Origin: Bifidobacterium myosotis
GTDB taxonomy: Bacteria > Actinomycetota > Actinomycetes > Actinomycetales > Bifidobacteriaceae
Reading direction: 5' to 3'
Length of the DNA stretch: 64,000 nucleotides
Assembly: GCF_002259745.1 (NCBI RefSeq)
Contig: NZ_MWWW01000006.1
Span: 21,715-85,714, forward strand
Positions 20,705 through 31,399 of the stretch are shown piece by piece (the stretch's first letter is position 1; the number at the start of each line of letters is the position of its first letter). A program made the position numbers and the translations under genes. A model generated the notes under the pieces. That model did no database searches. It worked only from the letters and a program-made list of their open reading frames with translations, and had not been told where the DNA came from.

Positions 20705-21605
20705 GCTTCCTAGAGTGTCGCGTTCGTCTGGGCGTTTCCTGAATGTCGCCTTGAAGTTCCTTCCTGGCTTGTTCACGGGCCTGCTTGCGGGCTTTCCGCT
20801 CCCGCCGACTCAACGGCTCCTTGCTGGCACGGCGCGGTTTCTTGCCACCGCTGCGCACCCGGATCACGACCATCAGCACCACCACGATCACCAGCACCAC
20901 GAGAACCGCCGCCATGACGATGATGCCGATCCTCACCGAGGATGACGACGTCGAGGTCTTCTGCGATTTGACGATCTGGTCCATCATGGCGGTGGCCGAC
21001 CCGGCCCAGTTCGGCGTACTCTCCATCAATGGCTGCTGGGCCGCCTCCGAAAGCTTATCCACGGTGTCCTGGCTCTTGAGCCATTCGTCGGAGTTCGAGG
21101 AGACCGCCACCACCAGATTGCCGTCGTTCGAGGCGACAGCCAGCAGTACGGTGTTGGGCTTCGGTTCCATCGATTCGAGTACGTTCTTGGCCCACTTCTG
21201 CGGGGCGAGCTTGGTGCCGAAGGTGGGCAGGTAGAGCAGATGGACGTGAACGCCCGTCTCCCGCTCCGTGTTGGCGACAGCATCCGAGACTTCGGAAACG
21301 TGCGAGCCCAGCAGGTTCTGTGTGTCCGTGATGTTCTCGGTAATGGTCACGCCACTGTCCGAATTGTCTGACGAACCACTGGATGAACCGTCATTCGAAC
21401 TGCTGTTCGTATCGGTGGACCCGCCATCCGAGTTATCCCCATACGCCGGAGCGGTTATCCACATCATCGTCATCAGTACCGCCACGACCACACAAACGCA
21501 GCGAACAAGCCATTTTCGAGCGTTCACCGCCACCGCGATTACGGTAGGAGCCGAAGCTGGAACCACATCGGTCGATGTTCCCTGTGCCCAATTCGTTTCT
21601 GCCAT
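20697..21605 (-). CDS. TPM-domain membrane protein
   Basis: 302 residues. An N-terminal hydrophobic segment (about 33-55) acts as signal or anchor. It is followed by an Asn/Ser/Asp-rich linker, a TPM domain (ITDTQNLLGSHVSEVSDAVA, LPKWAKNV-like WAKNVLESM, NTVLLAVASNDGNLVVAVS), a second TM helix (IGIIVMAAVLVVLVIVVVLM), and a very basic cytoplasmic tail rich in Lys/Arg. TPM proteins are often tied to membrane quality control or photosystem repair; here it is the first gene of a TPM-regulator-kinase operon and could feed a surface signal to the kinase (inference). Start at 21605 has GGAG upstream. Confidence 0.8.
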   Translation of the reverse strand: MAETNWAQGTSTDVVPASAPTVIAVAVNARKWLVRCVCVVVAVLMTMMWITAPAYGDNSDGGSTDTNSSSNDGSSSGSSDNSDSGVTITENITDTQNLLGSHVSEVSDAVANTERETGVHVHLLYLPTFGTKLAPQKWAKNVLESMEPKPNTVLLAVASNDGNLVVAVSSNSDEWLKSQDTVDKLSEAAQQPLMESTPNWAGSATAMMDQIVKSQKTSTSSSSVRIGIIVMAAVLVVLVIVVVLMVVIRVRSGGKKPRRASKEPLSRRERKARKQAREQARKELQGDIQETPRRTRHSRKHE

Positions 21606-21683
21606 AGGCTCCACCATAGCGGCCGGTATTGGCATTGGCGGTCGCATCATCATGATTCATCCAATGCCATGAAAGGAGCGACG

Positions 21684-21974
21684 ATGCCCCAATACCAAGT
21701 GGATTCCGAACGGATTCAGTCATCTTCGGCCGCGGTGGCCAATTCGGTCGCGCAAATCAGGCAGGCCGTTGCCGGCATGTACACCAATCTCAACAGCCTG
21801 CAGGAGGCATGGCGCGGCTCGGCGGCCACCCAGTTCACTTCGGTGGCGGCCCAGTGGCGTTCGGCACAGCAGCAGATGGAGGCTTCGCTTGAATCCATCC
21901 AACGTTCGCTGACGCAGGCATCCACCGTTTACGCCGACGCCGAATCCCAGGCCTCCCGCCTGTTCGCAGGCTAG
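21684..21974 (+). CDS. WXG100-family (ESAT-6-like) protein
   Basis: 96 residues, predicted helical hairpin with the WXG turn at W43-R-G45 (SLQEAWRGSAATQF). This is the classic size and layout of type VII secretion substrates. Start at 21684 follows AAAGGAG (21672-21678). No EccC-type ATPase or other ESX component is in the window, so its secretion is inferred only from family. Divergent from the TPM operon. Confidence 0.9.
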   Translation: MPQYQVDSERIQSSSAAVANSVAQIRQAVAGMYTNLNSLQEAWRGSAATQFTSVAAQWRSAQQQMEASLESIQRSLTQASTVYADAESQASRLFAG

Positions 21975-22299
21975 GGGGAAGGCGACTCTGCGGCATCGCC
22001 GCACCCCGGCGTTGCGACTCCGTAACGCCGACCGCTGCAGGCTTCGTCCTATGGCATCATCGCCGCAAGAGACTCAGGGAGGGTTTATCCTATCCAACTC
22101 CCCTTCATCGCCTTTCCTGACCAATCTTGCGGCAACGGGGTCAGCGCAACGGCGGAACCGATGGTGACGCCGACGGCAAACGGAAGAAGCCCGCAGCATA
22201 CAACAAGAGGGGACTCCCGAAGGAGTCCCCTCTTCATTCAGTGCCGTTCAGCCTGAATCAGTCAGCCGTTGATCCTTGGAGATAATCCTTGGAGACTGA
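21975..22299. other. Intergenic region after the WXG100 gene
   Basis: Contains two short hairpins (21989-22003 and 22007-22030), a distant 9-bp inverted pair (22062-22070 with 22125-22133) that could frame a structured RNA of about 70 nt, and the groL terminator. I find no convincing coding sequence. Confidence 0.5.
22205..22234 (-). terminator. Terminator of groL
   Basis: Perfect 13-bp stem (22205-22217 with 22222-22234) and CGAA tetraloop, downstream of groL on the minus strand. Confidence 0.85.
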
Positions 22300-24037
<1,738 letters not shown>

Positions 24038-24045
24038 CCCAGACA

Positions 24046-24072
24046 TTAGCACTCGAGGCTGCCGAGTGCCAA
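24046..24072 (-). promoter_or_regulatory. CIRCE operator 2 (distal)
   Basis: Plus strand TTAGCACTC, 9 nt, GAGTGCCAA; one mismatch. Separated from operator 1 by 8 bases, so the inner half-sites also form a reversed palindrome. Confidence 0.9.
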
Positions 24073-24217
24073 CATCGGCCTCGGCGATTGTGCTGTGGGC
24101 ATGAAATCAACCGGACGGATGGGAATGTATGGGGACGTACGGGCAACTGGTACGCGAGCACCGATACGAGAGCGGGTGCCACAACACAGTGCTTACGAAC
24201 AAGCGCCTACAAACAAA

Positions 24218-24249
24218 GAAACCCCGGCCGCTTGTGCGGTCGAGGCTTC
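24218..24249 (-). terminator. Terminator of the small cold-shock gene
   Basis: 14-base stem with one mismatch and two G-U pairs, 4-nt loop, followed on the minus strand by a T-rich run (TTTCTTTGTTT), as expected of an intrinsic terminator. Confidence 0.8.
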
Positions 24250-24273
24250 TGCGCATCCTTGCGTGCGCTGCTA

Positions 24274-24510
24274 TCAGGCGCGGTCTTCACCGGAGGACAG
24301 CTTCACTACGTCCTTCGCCTGCGTGCCCTTGCCCGATGGGACGGGCGTATACTCCACGCGATCGCCCTCGTACAGCATTTTGAACTTGTTGGTGCTGCCG
24401 TCGTCCTTGATTTCCGCGTAATGCACGAAAACGTCCTCGCCGCCGCCGTCCGGCTGGATGAACCCGAACCCTTTCTTGGCAAGGAAGAACTTCACGGTAC
24501 CTTGTGCCAT
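24274..24510 (-). CDS. Cold-shock protein (CspA family)
   Basis: 78 residues, a single cold-shock domain: KKGFGFIQP (RNP1) and DVFVHYAEI (RNP2) are intact, so it should bind single-stranded RNA/DNA. Start at 24510 (MAQGTVKFF) follows AAAGGAAAG. The 5' region up to the LytR_C gene is about 215 bases, leaving room for a long untranslated leader as is common for csp genes. Confidence 0.93.
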   Translation of the reverse strand: MAQGTVKFFLAKKGFGFIQPDGGGEDVFVHYAEIKDDGSTNKFKMLYEGDRVEYTPVPSGKGTQAKDVVKLSSGEDRA

Positions 24511-24725
24511 ATCTGATCTTTCCTTTGTTCCCTGAGGTGTCGCGACAAACACTTATAGGGAACGTAGAAAGAACCGCATCGCGCTCCCCCTACCTCGCGA
24601 CTAGAGATTGATTGTACAGTGACGAGGGAACATTACCAACCGGGACGATAGGAAAACGTCCATAAATATGAGAACGTTCACACGTAGGAAGCGTTGTTTT
24701 CCCTGTGTTTTCGCCCCTTTGGCCA

Positions 24726-25436
24726 CTAGTTCAACAATACCACCGTAATCGGCGTGGACAACCCCTGAACCTGCTCCACGGCGCTGATGCCGAGCGTGGA
24801 CGCCACATCCTCGGCGGTCGCCTTGTCGGTCTCGTTCTGGTACCACACCACGGTGTATCCGGGCAGCGTGCCGCCGCTGGGGTTGGACGCCGAGACGCTC
24901 GTGTAGCCGGAGGTCTGCAGCACGTCGCTCTTCTGGCCGGCATATCCCTGGATGCCGGTGGCGTTGATCACCAGCACCTGCGTGGCCTTATTCACCGTGG
25001 AGGCCGGCTGGCTCTGCTGTGTGTTCTGGTCCGCATTCGCATCGGCATTGGTCGAGTCGGTGGAGTCGGACTGGTCCAATTGGTTCGCATCCGACGAACC
25101 CGTGCCGTCCGTGGAGGTACCCGAGGACGAGGAGTCCTTGTTCGCGGTCGAGCCGTCTGTGCCGTCCGACGACGCATCGGCCGCATCGGACTTGGACGAG
25201 GAGTCGCCGGAAGCGACCTGGGACGTGTTCTCCTGGCCCAGAATGACCTTGTATTCGCCGGAGACGACCAGCCAGGCACCCACACCGCACAGGGCCGCCA
25301 CCAGAATGACGATGAGGAACGGGGCGATGCGGGCCATCACCGGGCGCGGACCGCGGTGGACGCCCACCGGACCCTTCGGCGGATTGTCGAAGATATCCCG
25401 TTCATACGAGTCGTAGGTCATCTTGTCGCGTGCCAT
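24726..25436 (-). CDS. LytR_C-domain membrane protein
   Basis: 236 residues: cytoplasmic N-terminus, one TM helix (about 36-58), a Ser/Asp/Thr-rich extracellular linker (70-140) and a C-terminal LytR_C domain (VLVINATGIQGYAGQKSDVLQ... TVVWYQNE... VAST-LG). LytR_C domains occur on envelope proteins beside LCP ligases; no LCP domain is present here. Start at 25436 follows AGGAGGG. Function is unknown beyond a cell-envelope location. Confidence 0.82.
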   Translation of the reverse strand: MARDKMTYDSYERDIFDNPPKGPVGVHRGPRPVMARIAPFLIVILVAALCGVGAWLVVSGEYKVILGQENTSQVASGDSSSKSDAADASSDGTDGSTANKDSSSSGTSTDGTGSSDANQLDQSDSTDSTNADANADQNTQQSQPASTVNKATQVLVINATGIQGYAGQKSDVLQTSGYTSVSASNPSGGTLPGYTVVWYQNETDKATAEDVASTLGISAVEQVQGLSTPITVVLLN

Positions 25437-25537
25437 GGCCGCCCTCCTGTATGAGACAAACTACCCACGAGTCTAACCGCCAATCGGGAGAAGCGACAGG
25501 GCGTGCCGCGATGGGCGGATGGATATGCACGTCTGGC

Positions 25538-25543
25538 TACAGT
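25538..25543 (+). promoter_or_regulatory. -10 box of leaderless ung
   Basis: TACAGT is followed by 8 nt and the ATG of ung at 25552. The same TACAGTGGTG context recurs before moxR at 26579. Confidence 0.5.
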
Positions 25544-25551
25544 GGTGAGCC

Positions 25552-26244
25552 ATGATCAAACCGTTACGAGAACTGGTCGAGCCGGGTTGGGCCGAGGCGC
25601 TGACCGACGTGGAGCCGACCATCCATCACATGGGCGATTTCCTCAGGGCGGAGAACGCCGCAGGACGCCCCTGGCTGCCAGCGAGTCATAACGTCCTGCG
25701 CGCCTTCACCATCCCCTTCGACTCGATCAAGGTGCTTATCGTGGGACAGGACCCGTACCCCACGCCCGGACACCCGGTGGGACTGAGCTTCTGCGTGGCA
25801 CCGGACGTCCGCCCATTGCCGAAAAGCCTGATCAACATCTATAAGGAACTGGTCGACGATCTGGGTGTGCCGATGCCGTCCAACGGCGACCTGACGCCGT
25901 GGACGGAACGCGGGGTCATGCTGCTCAACAGATGCCTGACCGTGGGTGTCGGACGTCCGAACTCCCATCAGGGCAAGGGATGGGAGGAGGTCACCGAGGC
26001 GGCGATCAGGGCGCTCAACGCCCGCACGGATGCCGAAGGAAGGCCCAGGCCGCTTGTGGCGATTCTCTGGGGACGTAACGCGCAGAGTCTCGAGCCTTTG
26101 CTTACCAATGCGTTCATCATCAAATCCCCGCATCCAAGCCCGCTCTCGGCATCTCGCGGCTTCTTCGGCTCCAAGCCGTTCTCCCGCGCCAACCAAGCCC
26201 TCACCTCCATGGGCGCCGAGCCCGTCAATTGGACGCTGCCGTAA
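25552..26244 (+). CDS. ung: Uracil-DNA glycosylase (family 1)
   Basis: 230 residues. It removes uracil from DNA to start base-excision repair. Motif A is [16 protein letters not shown] with the catalytic Asp, and motif B is [14 protein letters not shown] with the minor-groove loop. Both are intact and the length is normal. Appears leaderless. The last codons and stop (GCTGCCGTAA) are also repeated at the ends of a duplicated intergenic element downstream. Confidence 0.96.
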   Translation: MIKPLRELVEPGWAEALTDVEPTIHHMGDFLRAENAAGRPWLPASHNVLRAFTIPFDSIKVLIVGQDPYPTPGHPVGLSFCVAPDVRPLPKSLINIYKELVDDLGVPMPSNGDLTPWTERGVMLLNRCLTVGVGRPNSHQGKGWEEVTEAAIRALNARTDAEGRPRPLVAILWGRNAQSLEPLLTNAFIIKSPHPSPLSASRGFFGSKPFSRANQALTSMGAEPVNWTLP

Positions 26245-26530
26245 AGCGGACAACCCAGTGGGTTGTCCGTAGGCAGCGTGCTCGCCGACAGGCGAGCCAA
26301 CAAGACGCGGGCAGAGCCCGTCCATAATTGCAGGACCGCTGCCGTAAAACAGGCAGCCCAGTGCCGAACCGTGAAGCGGACAACCCAGTGGGTTGTCCGT
26401 AGGTGAGGGGAGTGGCTATGCCACGACGGAAATCCGTAAGGATTTCGGGCTGTAGGCAGCGTGCGAGCCAACAGGCGAGCCAACAAAACGCGGGCGAAGC
26501 CCGACAATAATTGCAGGACCGCTGCCGTAA
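26244..26530. repeat. Structured direct repeat (two copies) after ung
   Basis: Copy 1 spans 26244-26347 and copy 2 spans 26374-26530. Both start AAGCGGACAACCC, carry the palindrome GGACAACCC-AGT-GGGTTGTCC (26248-26268, 26378-26398), a GAGCCAACAA segment, a GCGGGC/GCCCG hairpin, and end ATAATTGCAGGACCGCTGCCGTAA-like. Copy 2 has about 50 extra bases (about 26404-26455) including its own hairpin. This fills the 347-base gap up to moxR. Confidence 0.85.
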
Positions 26531-26578
26531 GCTGCCGTAACAGGCGGCATCCGCCAGCCCTCCGTCAGCGCGAGTCGT

Positions 26579-26584
26579 TACAGT
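26579..26584 (+). promoter_or_regulatory. -10 box of leaderless moxR
   Basis: TACAGT followed by 7 nt and ATG at 26592; no Shine-Dalgarno sequence. Confidence 0.5.
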
Positions 26585-26591
26585 GGTGGGC

Positions 26592-27680
26592 ATGACTCTG
26601 TTCCCCACGCAACCGAACATGCCCCCACAACCGGCGATGCCCCGCCCCGTCATGCCGGCGGTCGGCCAACCCCCAGCGCCGACGCCGACGCTGGGGGCCG
26701 ACGACACGCAGCGGGCCCGTGCCTTGGCGAACACCATCCGCGCCCGTTTCACCCAGACCCTCGTGGGGCAGGACAATCTGCGTGAATCCCTGATCGTGAC
26801 CCTGGTGGCCGGCGGTCATATTCTCATCGAATCGGTGCCCGGTCTCGCCAAGACCACGGCGGCGCAGACGCTCGCCACCTGTGTGTCCGGCACGTTCAAG
26901 CGCGTGCAGTGCACCCCGGATCTCATGCCCTCCGACCTCACGGGAACGCAGGTCTTCGACTTCGCCACGCAGAAGTTCACCACCCAGATCGGCCCGATCC
27001 ACGCCAATTTCGTGCTGCTGGACGAGATCAACCGCTCGAACGCCAAGACCCAGTCGGCCATGCTTGAGGCCATGGCCGAAGGCTCCACCACCATCGGCGG
27101 CCAGCGCATCCAGCTGCCCAAACCGTTCATGGTCATCGCCACCGAAAACCCCATCGAGGAGGAGGGCACGTTCAACCTGCCCGAGGCGCAGATGGACCGT
27201 TTCATGATGAAGGCCGTCATGACCTACCCCTCCGCGGACGAGGAGGCACGCATGCTGGCGATGCTCACCCGTCGCGGGTCCGACATGATCGGTCCTGACA
27301 CCATCACCGGCGATCGCATTTCGGTGACGGACGTGGACTTCCTGCGTCGGGCCGCACGCCGGGTGCATGTCTCCGACGCGATCATGCGGTACGCGGTGGA
27401 TATCGCGGCCACGTCCCGTGGAGCCGGCTCCCGCCCGATCAAGGGGCTGTCATCGCTGGTCAGGCTCGGAGCCTCCCCACGCGCCACCATCGCGCTGACG
27501 CGCATCGGCCAGGCGAACGCCCTGCTGTCGGGTCGCGACTACGTGGTGCCCGAGGACATCAAGGCCTTCGCCCACGAGGTCCTGCGTCACCGCATCATCC
27601 TCACGTTCGAAGCGCTGGCGGACGGCGTGGTCAGCGACCAGATCGTGGACAAGATCGTCGAAACGGTGCCTGTTCCGTGA
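26592..27680 (+). CDS. MoxR-family AAA+ ATPase
   Basis: 362 residues. Pro-rich N-terminus, then an AAA+ core with Walker A SVPGLAKTTAAQ (Gly-Lys-Thr replaced by Ala-Lys-Thr as usual in MoxR), Walker B FVLLDEINRS, sensor ATENPIEEEGTFNLPEAQMDRF and a C-terminal lid. MoxR ATPases act as chaperones that mature VWA proteins, and two VWA genes lie in the same operon. Start at 26592 is set by the -10 box; GTG codons at 26583 and 26586 overlap it. Overlaps the next gene by 4 bases. Confidence 0.93.
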   Translation: MTLFPTQPNMPPQPAMPRPVMPAVGQPPAPTPTLGADDTQRARALANTIRARFTQTLVGQDNLRESLIVTLVAGGHILIESVPGLAKTTAAQTLATCVSGTFKRVQCTPDLMPSDLTGTQVFDFATQKFTTQIGPIHANFVLLDEINRSNAKTQSAMLEAMAEGSTTIGGQRIQLPKPFMVIATENPIEEEGTFNLPEAQMDRFMMKAVMTYPSADEEARMLAMLTRRGSDMIGPDTITGDRISVTDVDFLRRAARRVHVSDAIMRYAVDIAATSRGAGSRPIKGLSSLVRLGASPRATIALTRIGQANALLSGRDYVVPEDIKAFAHEVLRHRIILTFEALADGVVSDQIVDKIVETVPVP

Positions 27681-28672
27681 GTTTCGACGTGCGACCGGGC
27701 GCAATGGACTCCGATATGGACCCCGTTGCGATCCGCAGGAAAATCGAGGCTCTGGGCACGCAGCTGAGTCTGCCGACCGTACGGAAGGCGCTGGGCGTGC
27801 TCGAGGGCGAACACGCCTCCGGCCGTCGCGGCGGCGCCGGTGACGTGATGGATGTACGCGCCTACGAGCCCGGTGACGAATCACGTCTCATCGACTGGAA
27901 GACCAGCGCACGTCAGGGACGCCCCATGGTGGTTCAGCGGGAGCGTCTCGCCACCTCCAAGGTGTGGCTGCTGATGGATGTGGGGCTTGAAATGAACGGC
28001 GTGTGCCCGTCCGGGGAACGCATCTTCGAGGTGGCGGCCAATGCGCTTCGCATGTTCGCCGCGCTGTCCCTGCGTCGTTCGGACGATATCTCGCTGGTGT
28101 TCGGCGATGCCTCGAGCATCACCCGAATCCCGTTCAATGGCGGGTTCGCGCAATTCGAGCGGACATTGGACCAAGCGCTGGAACGCGAGTGGAGTCACCG
28201 CCGGAACATCGACGCGCTGCTCGCGTATGCCCGCCGCATCAAGGATCGCGATGCCCTGATCGTGCTGGCCACCGACGAACACGCACTGGCCGAACGTCAT
28301 CTTGTCGAATTCCGTCGCGTGGCCCGCACCCATCCCGTGGTGCTTATCGATATCGCGACGCTGAATCCGTTCCTCGGATTACGGCCGGGGCATGCCGCTC
28401 CCGTCGACGGGCTGACGAACCGTCGCGTACCCGCGTTCCTGAGGTCCGCCAAGGCCGCATCAGAAGTGGAGTCGCATCGCGCGTACATGGCCGCGGCCCT
28501 TGAGCAGGAGCTTGGCCGCACCGGCTCCCACATGATCCACGCCGGTTCCAGCGAGGTGATGTTCGACCGGTTCGTCCATCTGGTCTCGGCCGCGCTGGCA
28601 CGCACCACGCGCAATCGTCTGGGTGCGGCGCCGGACCTGTCCGCGATGCTGACACCGGGAGGTGCCCGATGA
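27677..28672 (+). CDS. DUF58 protein
   Basis: 331 residues, GTG start overlapping the moxR stop (GTGA). Contains the DUF58 signature ARRGGAGDVMDVRAYEPGDESRLIDWKTSARQGRPMV, followed by a degenerate VWA-like fold (VWLLMDVGLEMN). DUF58 proteins are near-constant partners of MoxR; the biochemical role is not established. Second gene of the operon. Confidence 0.9.
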   Translation: MSFDVRPGAMDSDMDPVAIRRKIEALGTQLSLPTVRKALGVLEGEHASGRRGGAGDVMDVRAYEPGDESRLIDWKTSARQGRPMVVQRERLATSKVWLLMDVGLEMNGVCPSGERIFEVAANALRMFAALSLRRSDDISLVFGDASSITRIPFNGGFAQFERTLDQALEREWSHRRNIDALLAYARRIKDRDALIVLATDEHALAERHLVEFRRVARTHPVVLIDIATLNPFLGLRPGHAAPVDGLTNRRVPAFLRSAKAASEVESHRAYMAAALEQELGRTGSHMIHAGSSEVMFDRFVHLVSAALARTTRNRLGAAPDLSAMLTPGGAR

Positions 28673-29304
28673 CGGTCCCATCACTGGCATGGCTCCCCGT
28701 TTCGCACGTCATCGCATGGTCGTCGAAGGCATCCGCGGCGATCGTCACGACGGACCTCACAGCTCCGGCGCTTCTCGCCGATTCCGGTGATGCCGGCGAT
28801 CTCAAGCCGGTCGAGGCGTTGTCCCTGACCGGCCCGCTCGTCGCGGTCATCGCCGTATGCATGGTGCTCGTCGTGGCACTGATCGTTCTCGCGGTCGTGC
28901 TGTCGCGCCCCGCCAGACGTCCCCGTCGCGACGCTTCCCCGCGCGGCGCCCACACTGAGGCCAGTGCCAAAGCCGTCTGGCGCAAGCGCATCGACGACGT
29001 GGTCGCCCAGCATGAGGCGGGAACGCTCACTCGCGAGGACGCCTTCGCCCAGCTGGCGCGGATCGCGCGAGAATTCGCCGGTTCCGTCTCCGGCAGGGAG
29101 CTATCGTCAAGCACGCTCACCGATCTGACACGACTGAACCGTACGCCGGCGAACCGGCAGGGACTGGACACGCTGCGGCAGACCATCAGCGCGCTGTATC
29201 CGCCCGAGTTCGCCGATGCCGCGCGCAACAGCGCCGCACGCGAGACGAGCGTGCGCGATGCAGCCGAATGGGTCTCCAATCTGGTGGAAAGGTGGCGTTC
29301 ATGA
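28669..29304 (+). CDS. Single-pass membrane protein of the MoxR operon
   Basis: 211 residues. The N-terminal 50 residues are mildly hydrophobic, then one clear TM helix (VAVIAVCMVLVVALIVLAVVL), then a basic stretch and a cytoplasmic helical domain ending RDAAEWVSNLVERWRS. Position and topology match the DUF4381-type protein of other MoxR-VWA operons, but sequence similarity is too weak for a firm call. ATGA overlap with the DUF58 gene. Confidence 0.7.
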   Translation: MTVPSLAWLPVSHVIAWSSKASAAIVTTDLTAPALLADSGDAGDLKPVEALSLTGPLVAVIAVCMVLVVALIVLAVVLSRPARRPRRDASPRGAHTEASAKAVWRKRIDDVVAQHEAGTLTREDAFAQLARIAREFAGSVSGRELSSSTLTDLTRLNRTPANRQGLDTLRQTISALYPPEFADAARNSAARETSVRDAAEWVSNLVERWRS

Positions 29305-30365
29305 CCATCACCCTGACCTGGCACTGGCCTTGGGCGGCGCTGGCCGGCGTGCTGGTGGCGCTGGCGATCATCCTGCTGACGGCCGTCTTCGCCGGACGCC
29401 GCCGAGCCGGCGACGAAACCGTCTTTTCACTGGATGACGATCTCAATACCGAACACGCCTCACAGTTGTTCCGGCAATGGCGCGCGCTCGGGCGCGTGGC
29501 AGTCGCGTCACTGACGGTGACCCTGCTGCTGGCCGTGACGCTCGTGGCACGTCCCAGTCAGGTGGATGCCGGCAGCGAACGCGCCTCCAGCCGAGACATC
29601 GTGCTGTGCCTGGACGTCTCCGGATCCACCCTCCCGTATGATCGCGAGGTCATCGATACCTACCGCGAACTGGTCGGGCACTTCCAAGGCGAGCGCATAG
29701 GCCTGAGCATCTTCAATTCCACCTCCCGCACGGTGTTCCCGCTGACCGATGACTACGCACTGGTCACCAAGCAGCTTGACGAGGCCAGCAAGGCGCTCAA
29801 GGGCGTGGAATCGCAGGATGACATCGACAAGATGTCCGACGAGGAGTACCAGAAAATCGCCGACTGGCTCGATGGCACGCAGAACCGCAAGGACGCCACT
29901 TCGTTGATCGGCGACGGCGTGGTCTCCTGTGCAGCCATGCTGCCGGGCTTCGCATATGGCGAGGCGGACCAGGAAAACACCCAACGCGCGCGTGCCGCCT
30001 CGATCGTGCTGGCTACCGATAACGTGGTCTCCGGCAAACCGACCTACTCGCTCGACGAGGCGCTGGACCTCACCCGTCAGGCCTCGATCACCGTGGACGG
30101 CCTGTATTCAGGTCCGCGGTCCAGCGAAACCGATCAGACCACCACGGATATGAAGTCGGCCATCGAATCGCATGGCGGCGTGTTCCTGACCCAGTCGAAC
30201 GGCTCGAGCATCAACGGACTCGTGCGGGATATCGAGTCGCGCAGGGATACCGAGAACGACAGCAAGACGAAGGCCGCAATGGTGGATGCACCCGGTCTGT
30301 GGTCGCTGGCCCTGGCAATCGTGCTGGTCATATGGATCGCCTGCGCTTGGAGGTTGCGTCGATGA
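29301..30365 (+). CDS. Membrane VWA protein 1 (BatA-like)
   Basis: 354 residues. Two N-terminal TM helices flank a short loop, then an extracytoplasmic VWA domain with the MIDAS motif DVSGSTLPYD, later ATDNVVSGKP, and a C-terminal TM helix (SLALAIVLVIWIACAW). Start at 29301 follows GGAAAGG and overlaps the previous stop by 4 bases. VWA domains bind metal-dependent protein ligands; partner of MoxR by context. Confidence 0.88.
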   Translation: MTITLTWHWPWAALAGVLVALAIILLTAVFAGRRRAGDETVFSLDDDLNTEHASQLFRQWRALGRVAVASLTVTLLLAVTLVARPSQVDAGSERASSRDIVLCLDVSGSTLPYDREVIDTYRELVGHFQGERIGLSIFNSTSRTVFPLTDDYALVTKQLDEASKALKGVESQDDIDKMSDEEYQKIADWLDGTQNRKDATSLIGDGVVSCAAMLPGFAYGEADQENTQRARAASIVLATDNVVSGKPTYSLDEALDLTRQASITVDGLYSGPRSSETDQTTTDMKSAIESHGGVFLTQSNGSSINGLVRDIESRRDTENDSKTKAAMVDAPGLWSLALAIVLVIWIACAWRLRR

Positions 30366-31399
30366 ACGGATTCACCTTCTCCCCCGCCCTCGGATGGCTG
30401 ACCGGCGGCGTGCTGGCAGGCATCCTGACCGTGCTGGCCGTCGTCGAAATCGTGCAGTTCACGCGCCGCCGCGGCACCGGAACCACCGACGAAACCGTTT
30501 GGGCGTGCGTGCGACGCACGCTGATGCTGCTGCTCGCGGCAGTGATGACGCTCACCCCAAGCGTCGTCGCCCCGACCACATCGCGCGCTATCAATGCCAC
30601 CGACGTGATTCTGGCGGTGGACGTGACCGGATCGATGGCCGTGTCGGATGCCGCCTATGGGGCCGACGAGCCCATCACCCGCATCGATGCGGCCCGCAAG
30701 GCCGTGCATGACGTGACCGCCGCCTATCCCGGCGCGAGCTTCGCCGCAATCCGTTTCGGCGCTTCGGGCACGCTCGACGTGCCGCTCACCCCGGACGCGC
30801 CGGCGATCGACAACTGGGCCGATACCCTGACGTTGGAATCCACGTCCGTGTCCACCGGCTCGAGTCTGGATGCGCCGATCGACCAGCTGCTGGTCACGGC
30901 CAAGTCGATTCGCGAATCCCACCCCGATGACGCCATCGTGCTGTATCTCATCTCCGATGGCGAGCAGACGTCGGATAAGACGCGCCGCACCTTCTCGTCA
31001 TTGCGCCGATATCTCGACGACGGGTTCGCCGTGGGCGTGGGTTCGGCTGAAGGCGGCAAGATACCGGCCATCGCGGACGGCGTCGGTACCGCCGAATCGA
31101 ACGTGACCAATCAGTGGGCCATCGATCCGGACACCGGCCAGCCGGGTATCTCGAAGATGGACGAAACGAATCTCAAGGACATCGCCGATGAAATCAGCGG
31201 CTCGTTCGTGGCCCTCGACGCCGCGACGACGTTGAAGGACGCGGTGTCCGCCAAAACCTCGAACCAGTGGCGGGTCACCTCCACGGTCAAGCAGCGCACA
31301 CGCACCACGCCGGTGGTCTGGCCGCTTGCCATTGCGCTCGGCGTATTGCTGGCCTGGGAGCTCGGCGCGTGGATCGCGACTTCAAGGAGGCTGTTGTGA
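30362..31399 (+). CDS. Membrane VWA protein 2 (BatA/BatB-like)
   Basis: 345 residues, ATG overlapping the previous stop (ATGA). N-terminal TM helices, VWA domain with MIDAS DVTGSMAVSD and a Thr/Asp at the second and third sites (TGSSLDAP, LISDGEQ), and a C-terminal TM helix. Same fold and order as the preceding gene, so the pair is probably an old duplication. Confidence 0.88.
   Translation: MNGFTFSPALGWLTGGVLAGILTVLAVVEIVQFTRRRGTGTTDETVWACVRRTLMLLLAAVMTLTPSVVAPTTSRAINATDVILAVDVTGSMAVSDAAYGADEPITRIDAARKAVHDVTAAYPGASFAAIRFGASGTLDVPLTPDAPAIDNWADTLTLESTSVSTGSSLDAPIDQLLVTAKSIRESHPDDAIVLYLISDGEQTSDKTRRTFSSLRRYLDDGFAVGVGSAEGGKIPAIADGVGTAESNVTNQWAIDPDTGQPGISKMDETNLKDIADEISGSFVALDAATTLKDAVSAKTSNQWRVTSTVKQRTRTTPVVWPLAIALGVLLAWELGAWIATSRRLL

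Noticed and set aside
22062..22133. Small structured RNA after the WXG100 gene
   Set aside because: Only a 9-bp outer stem with a weak interior; not enough to call an RNA gene.
26448..26507. Short proteins encoded by the repeat after ung
   Set aside because: Frames run across both repeat copies and the end of ung in antisense, with a peptide that just repeats; no start signal.
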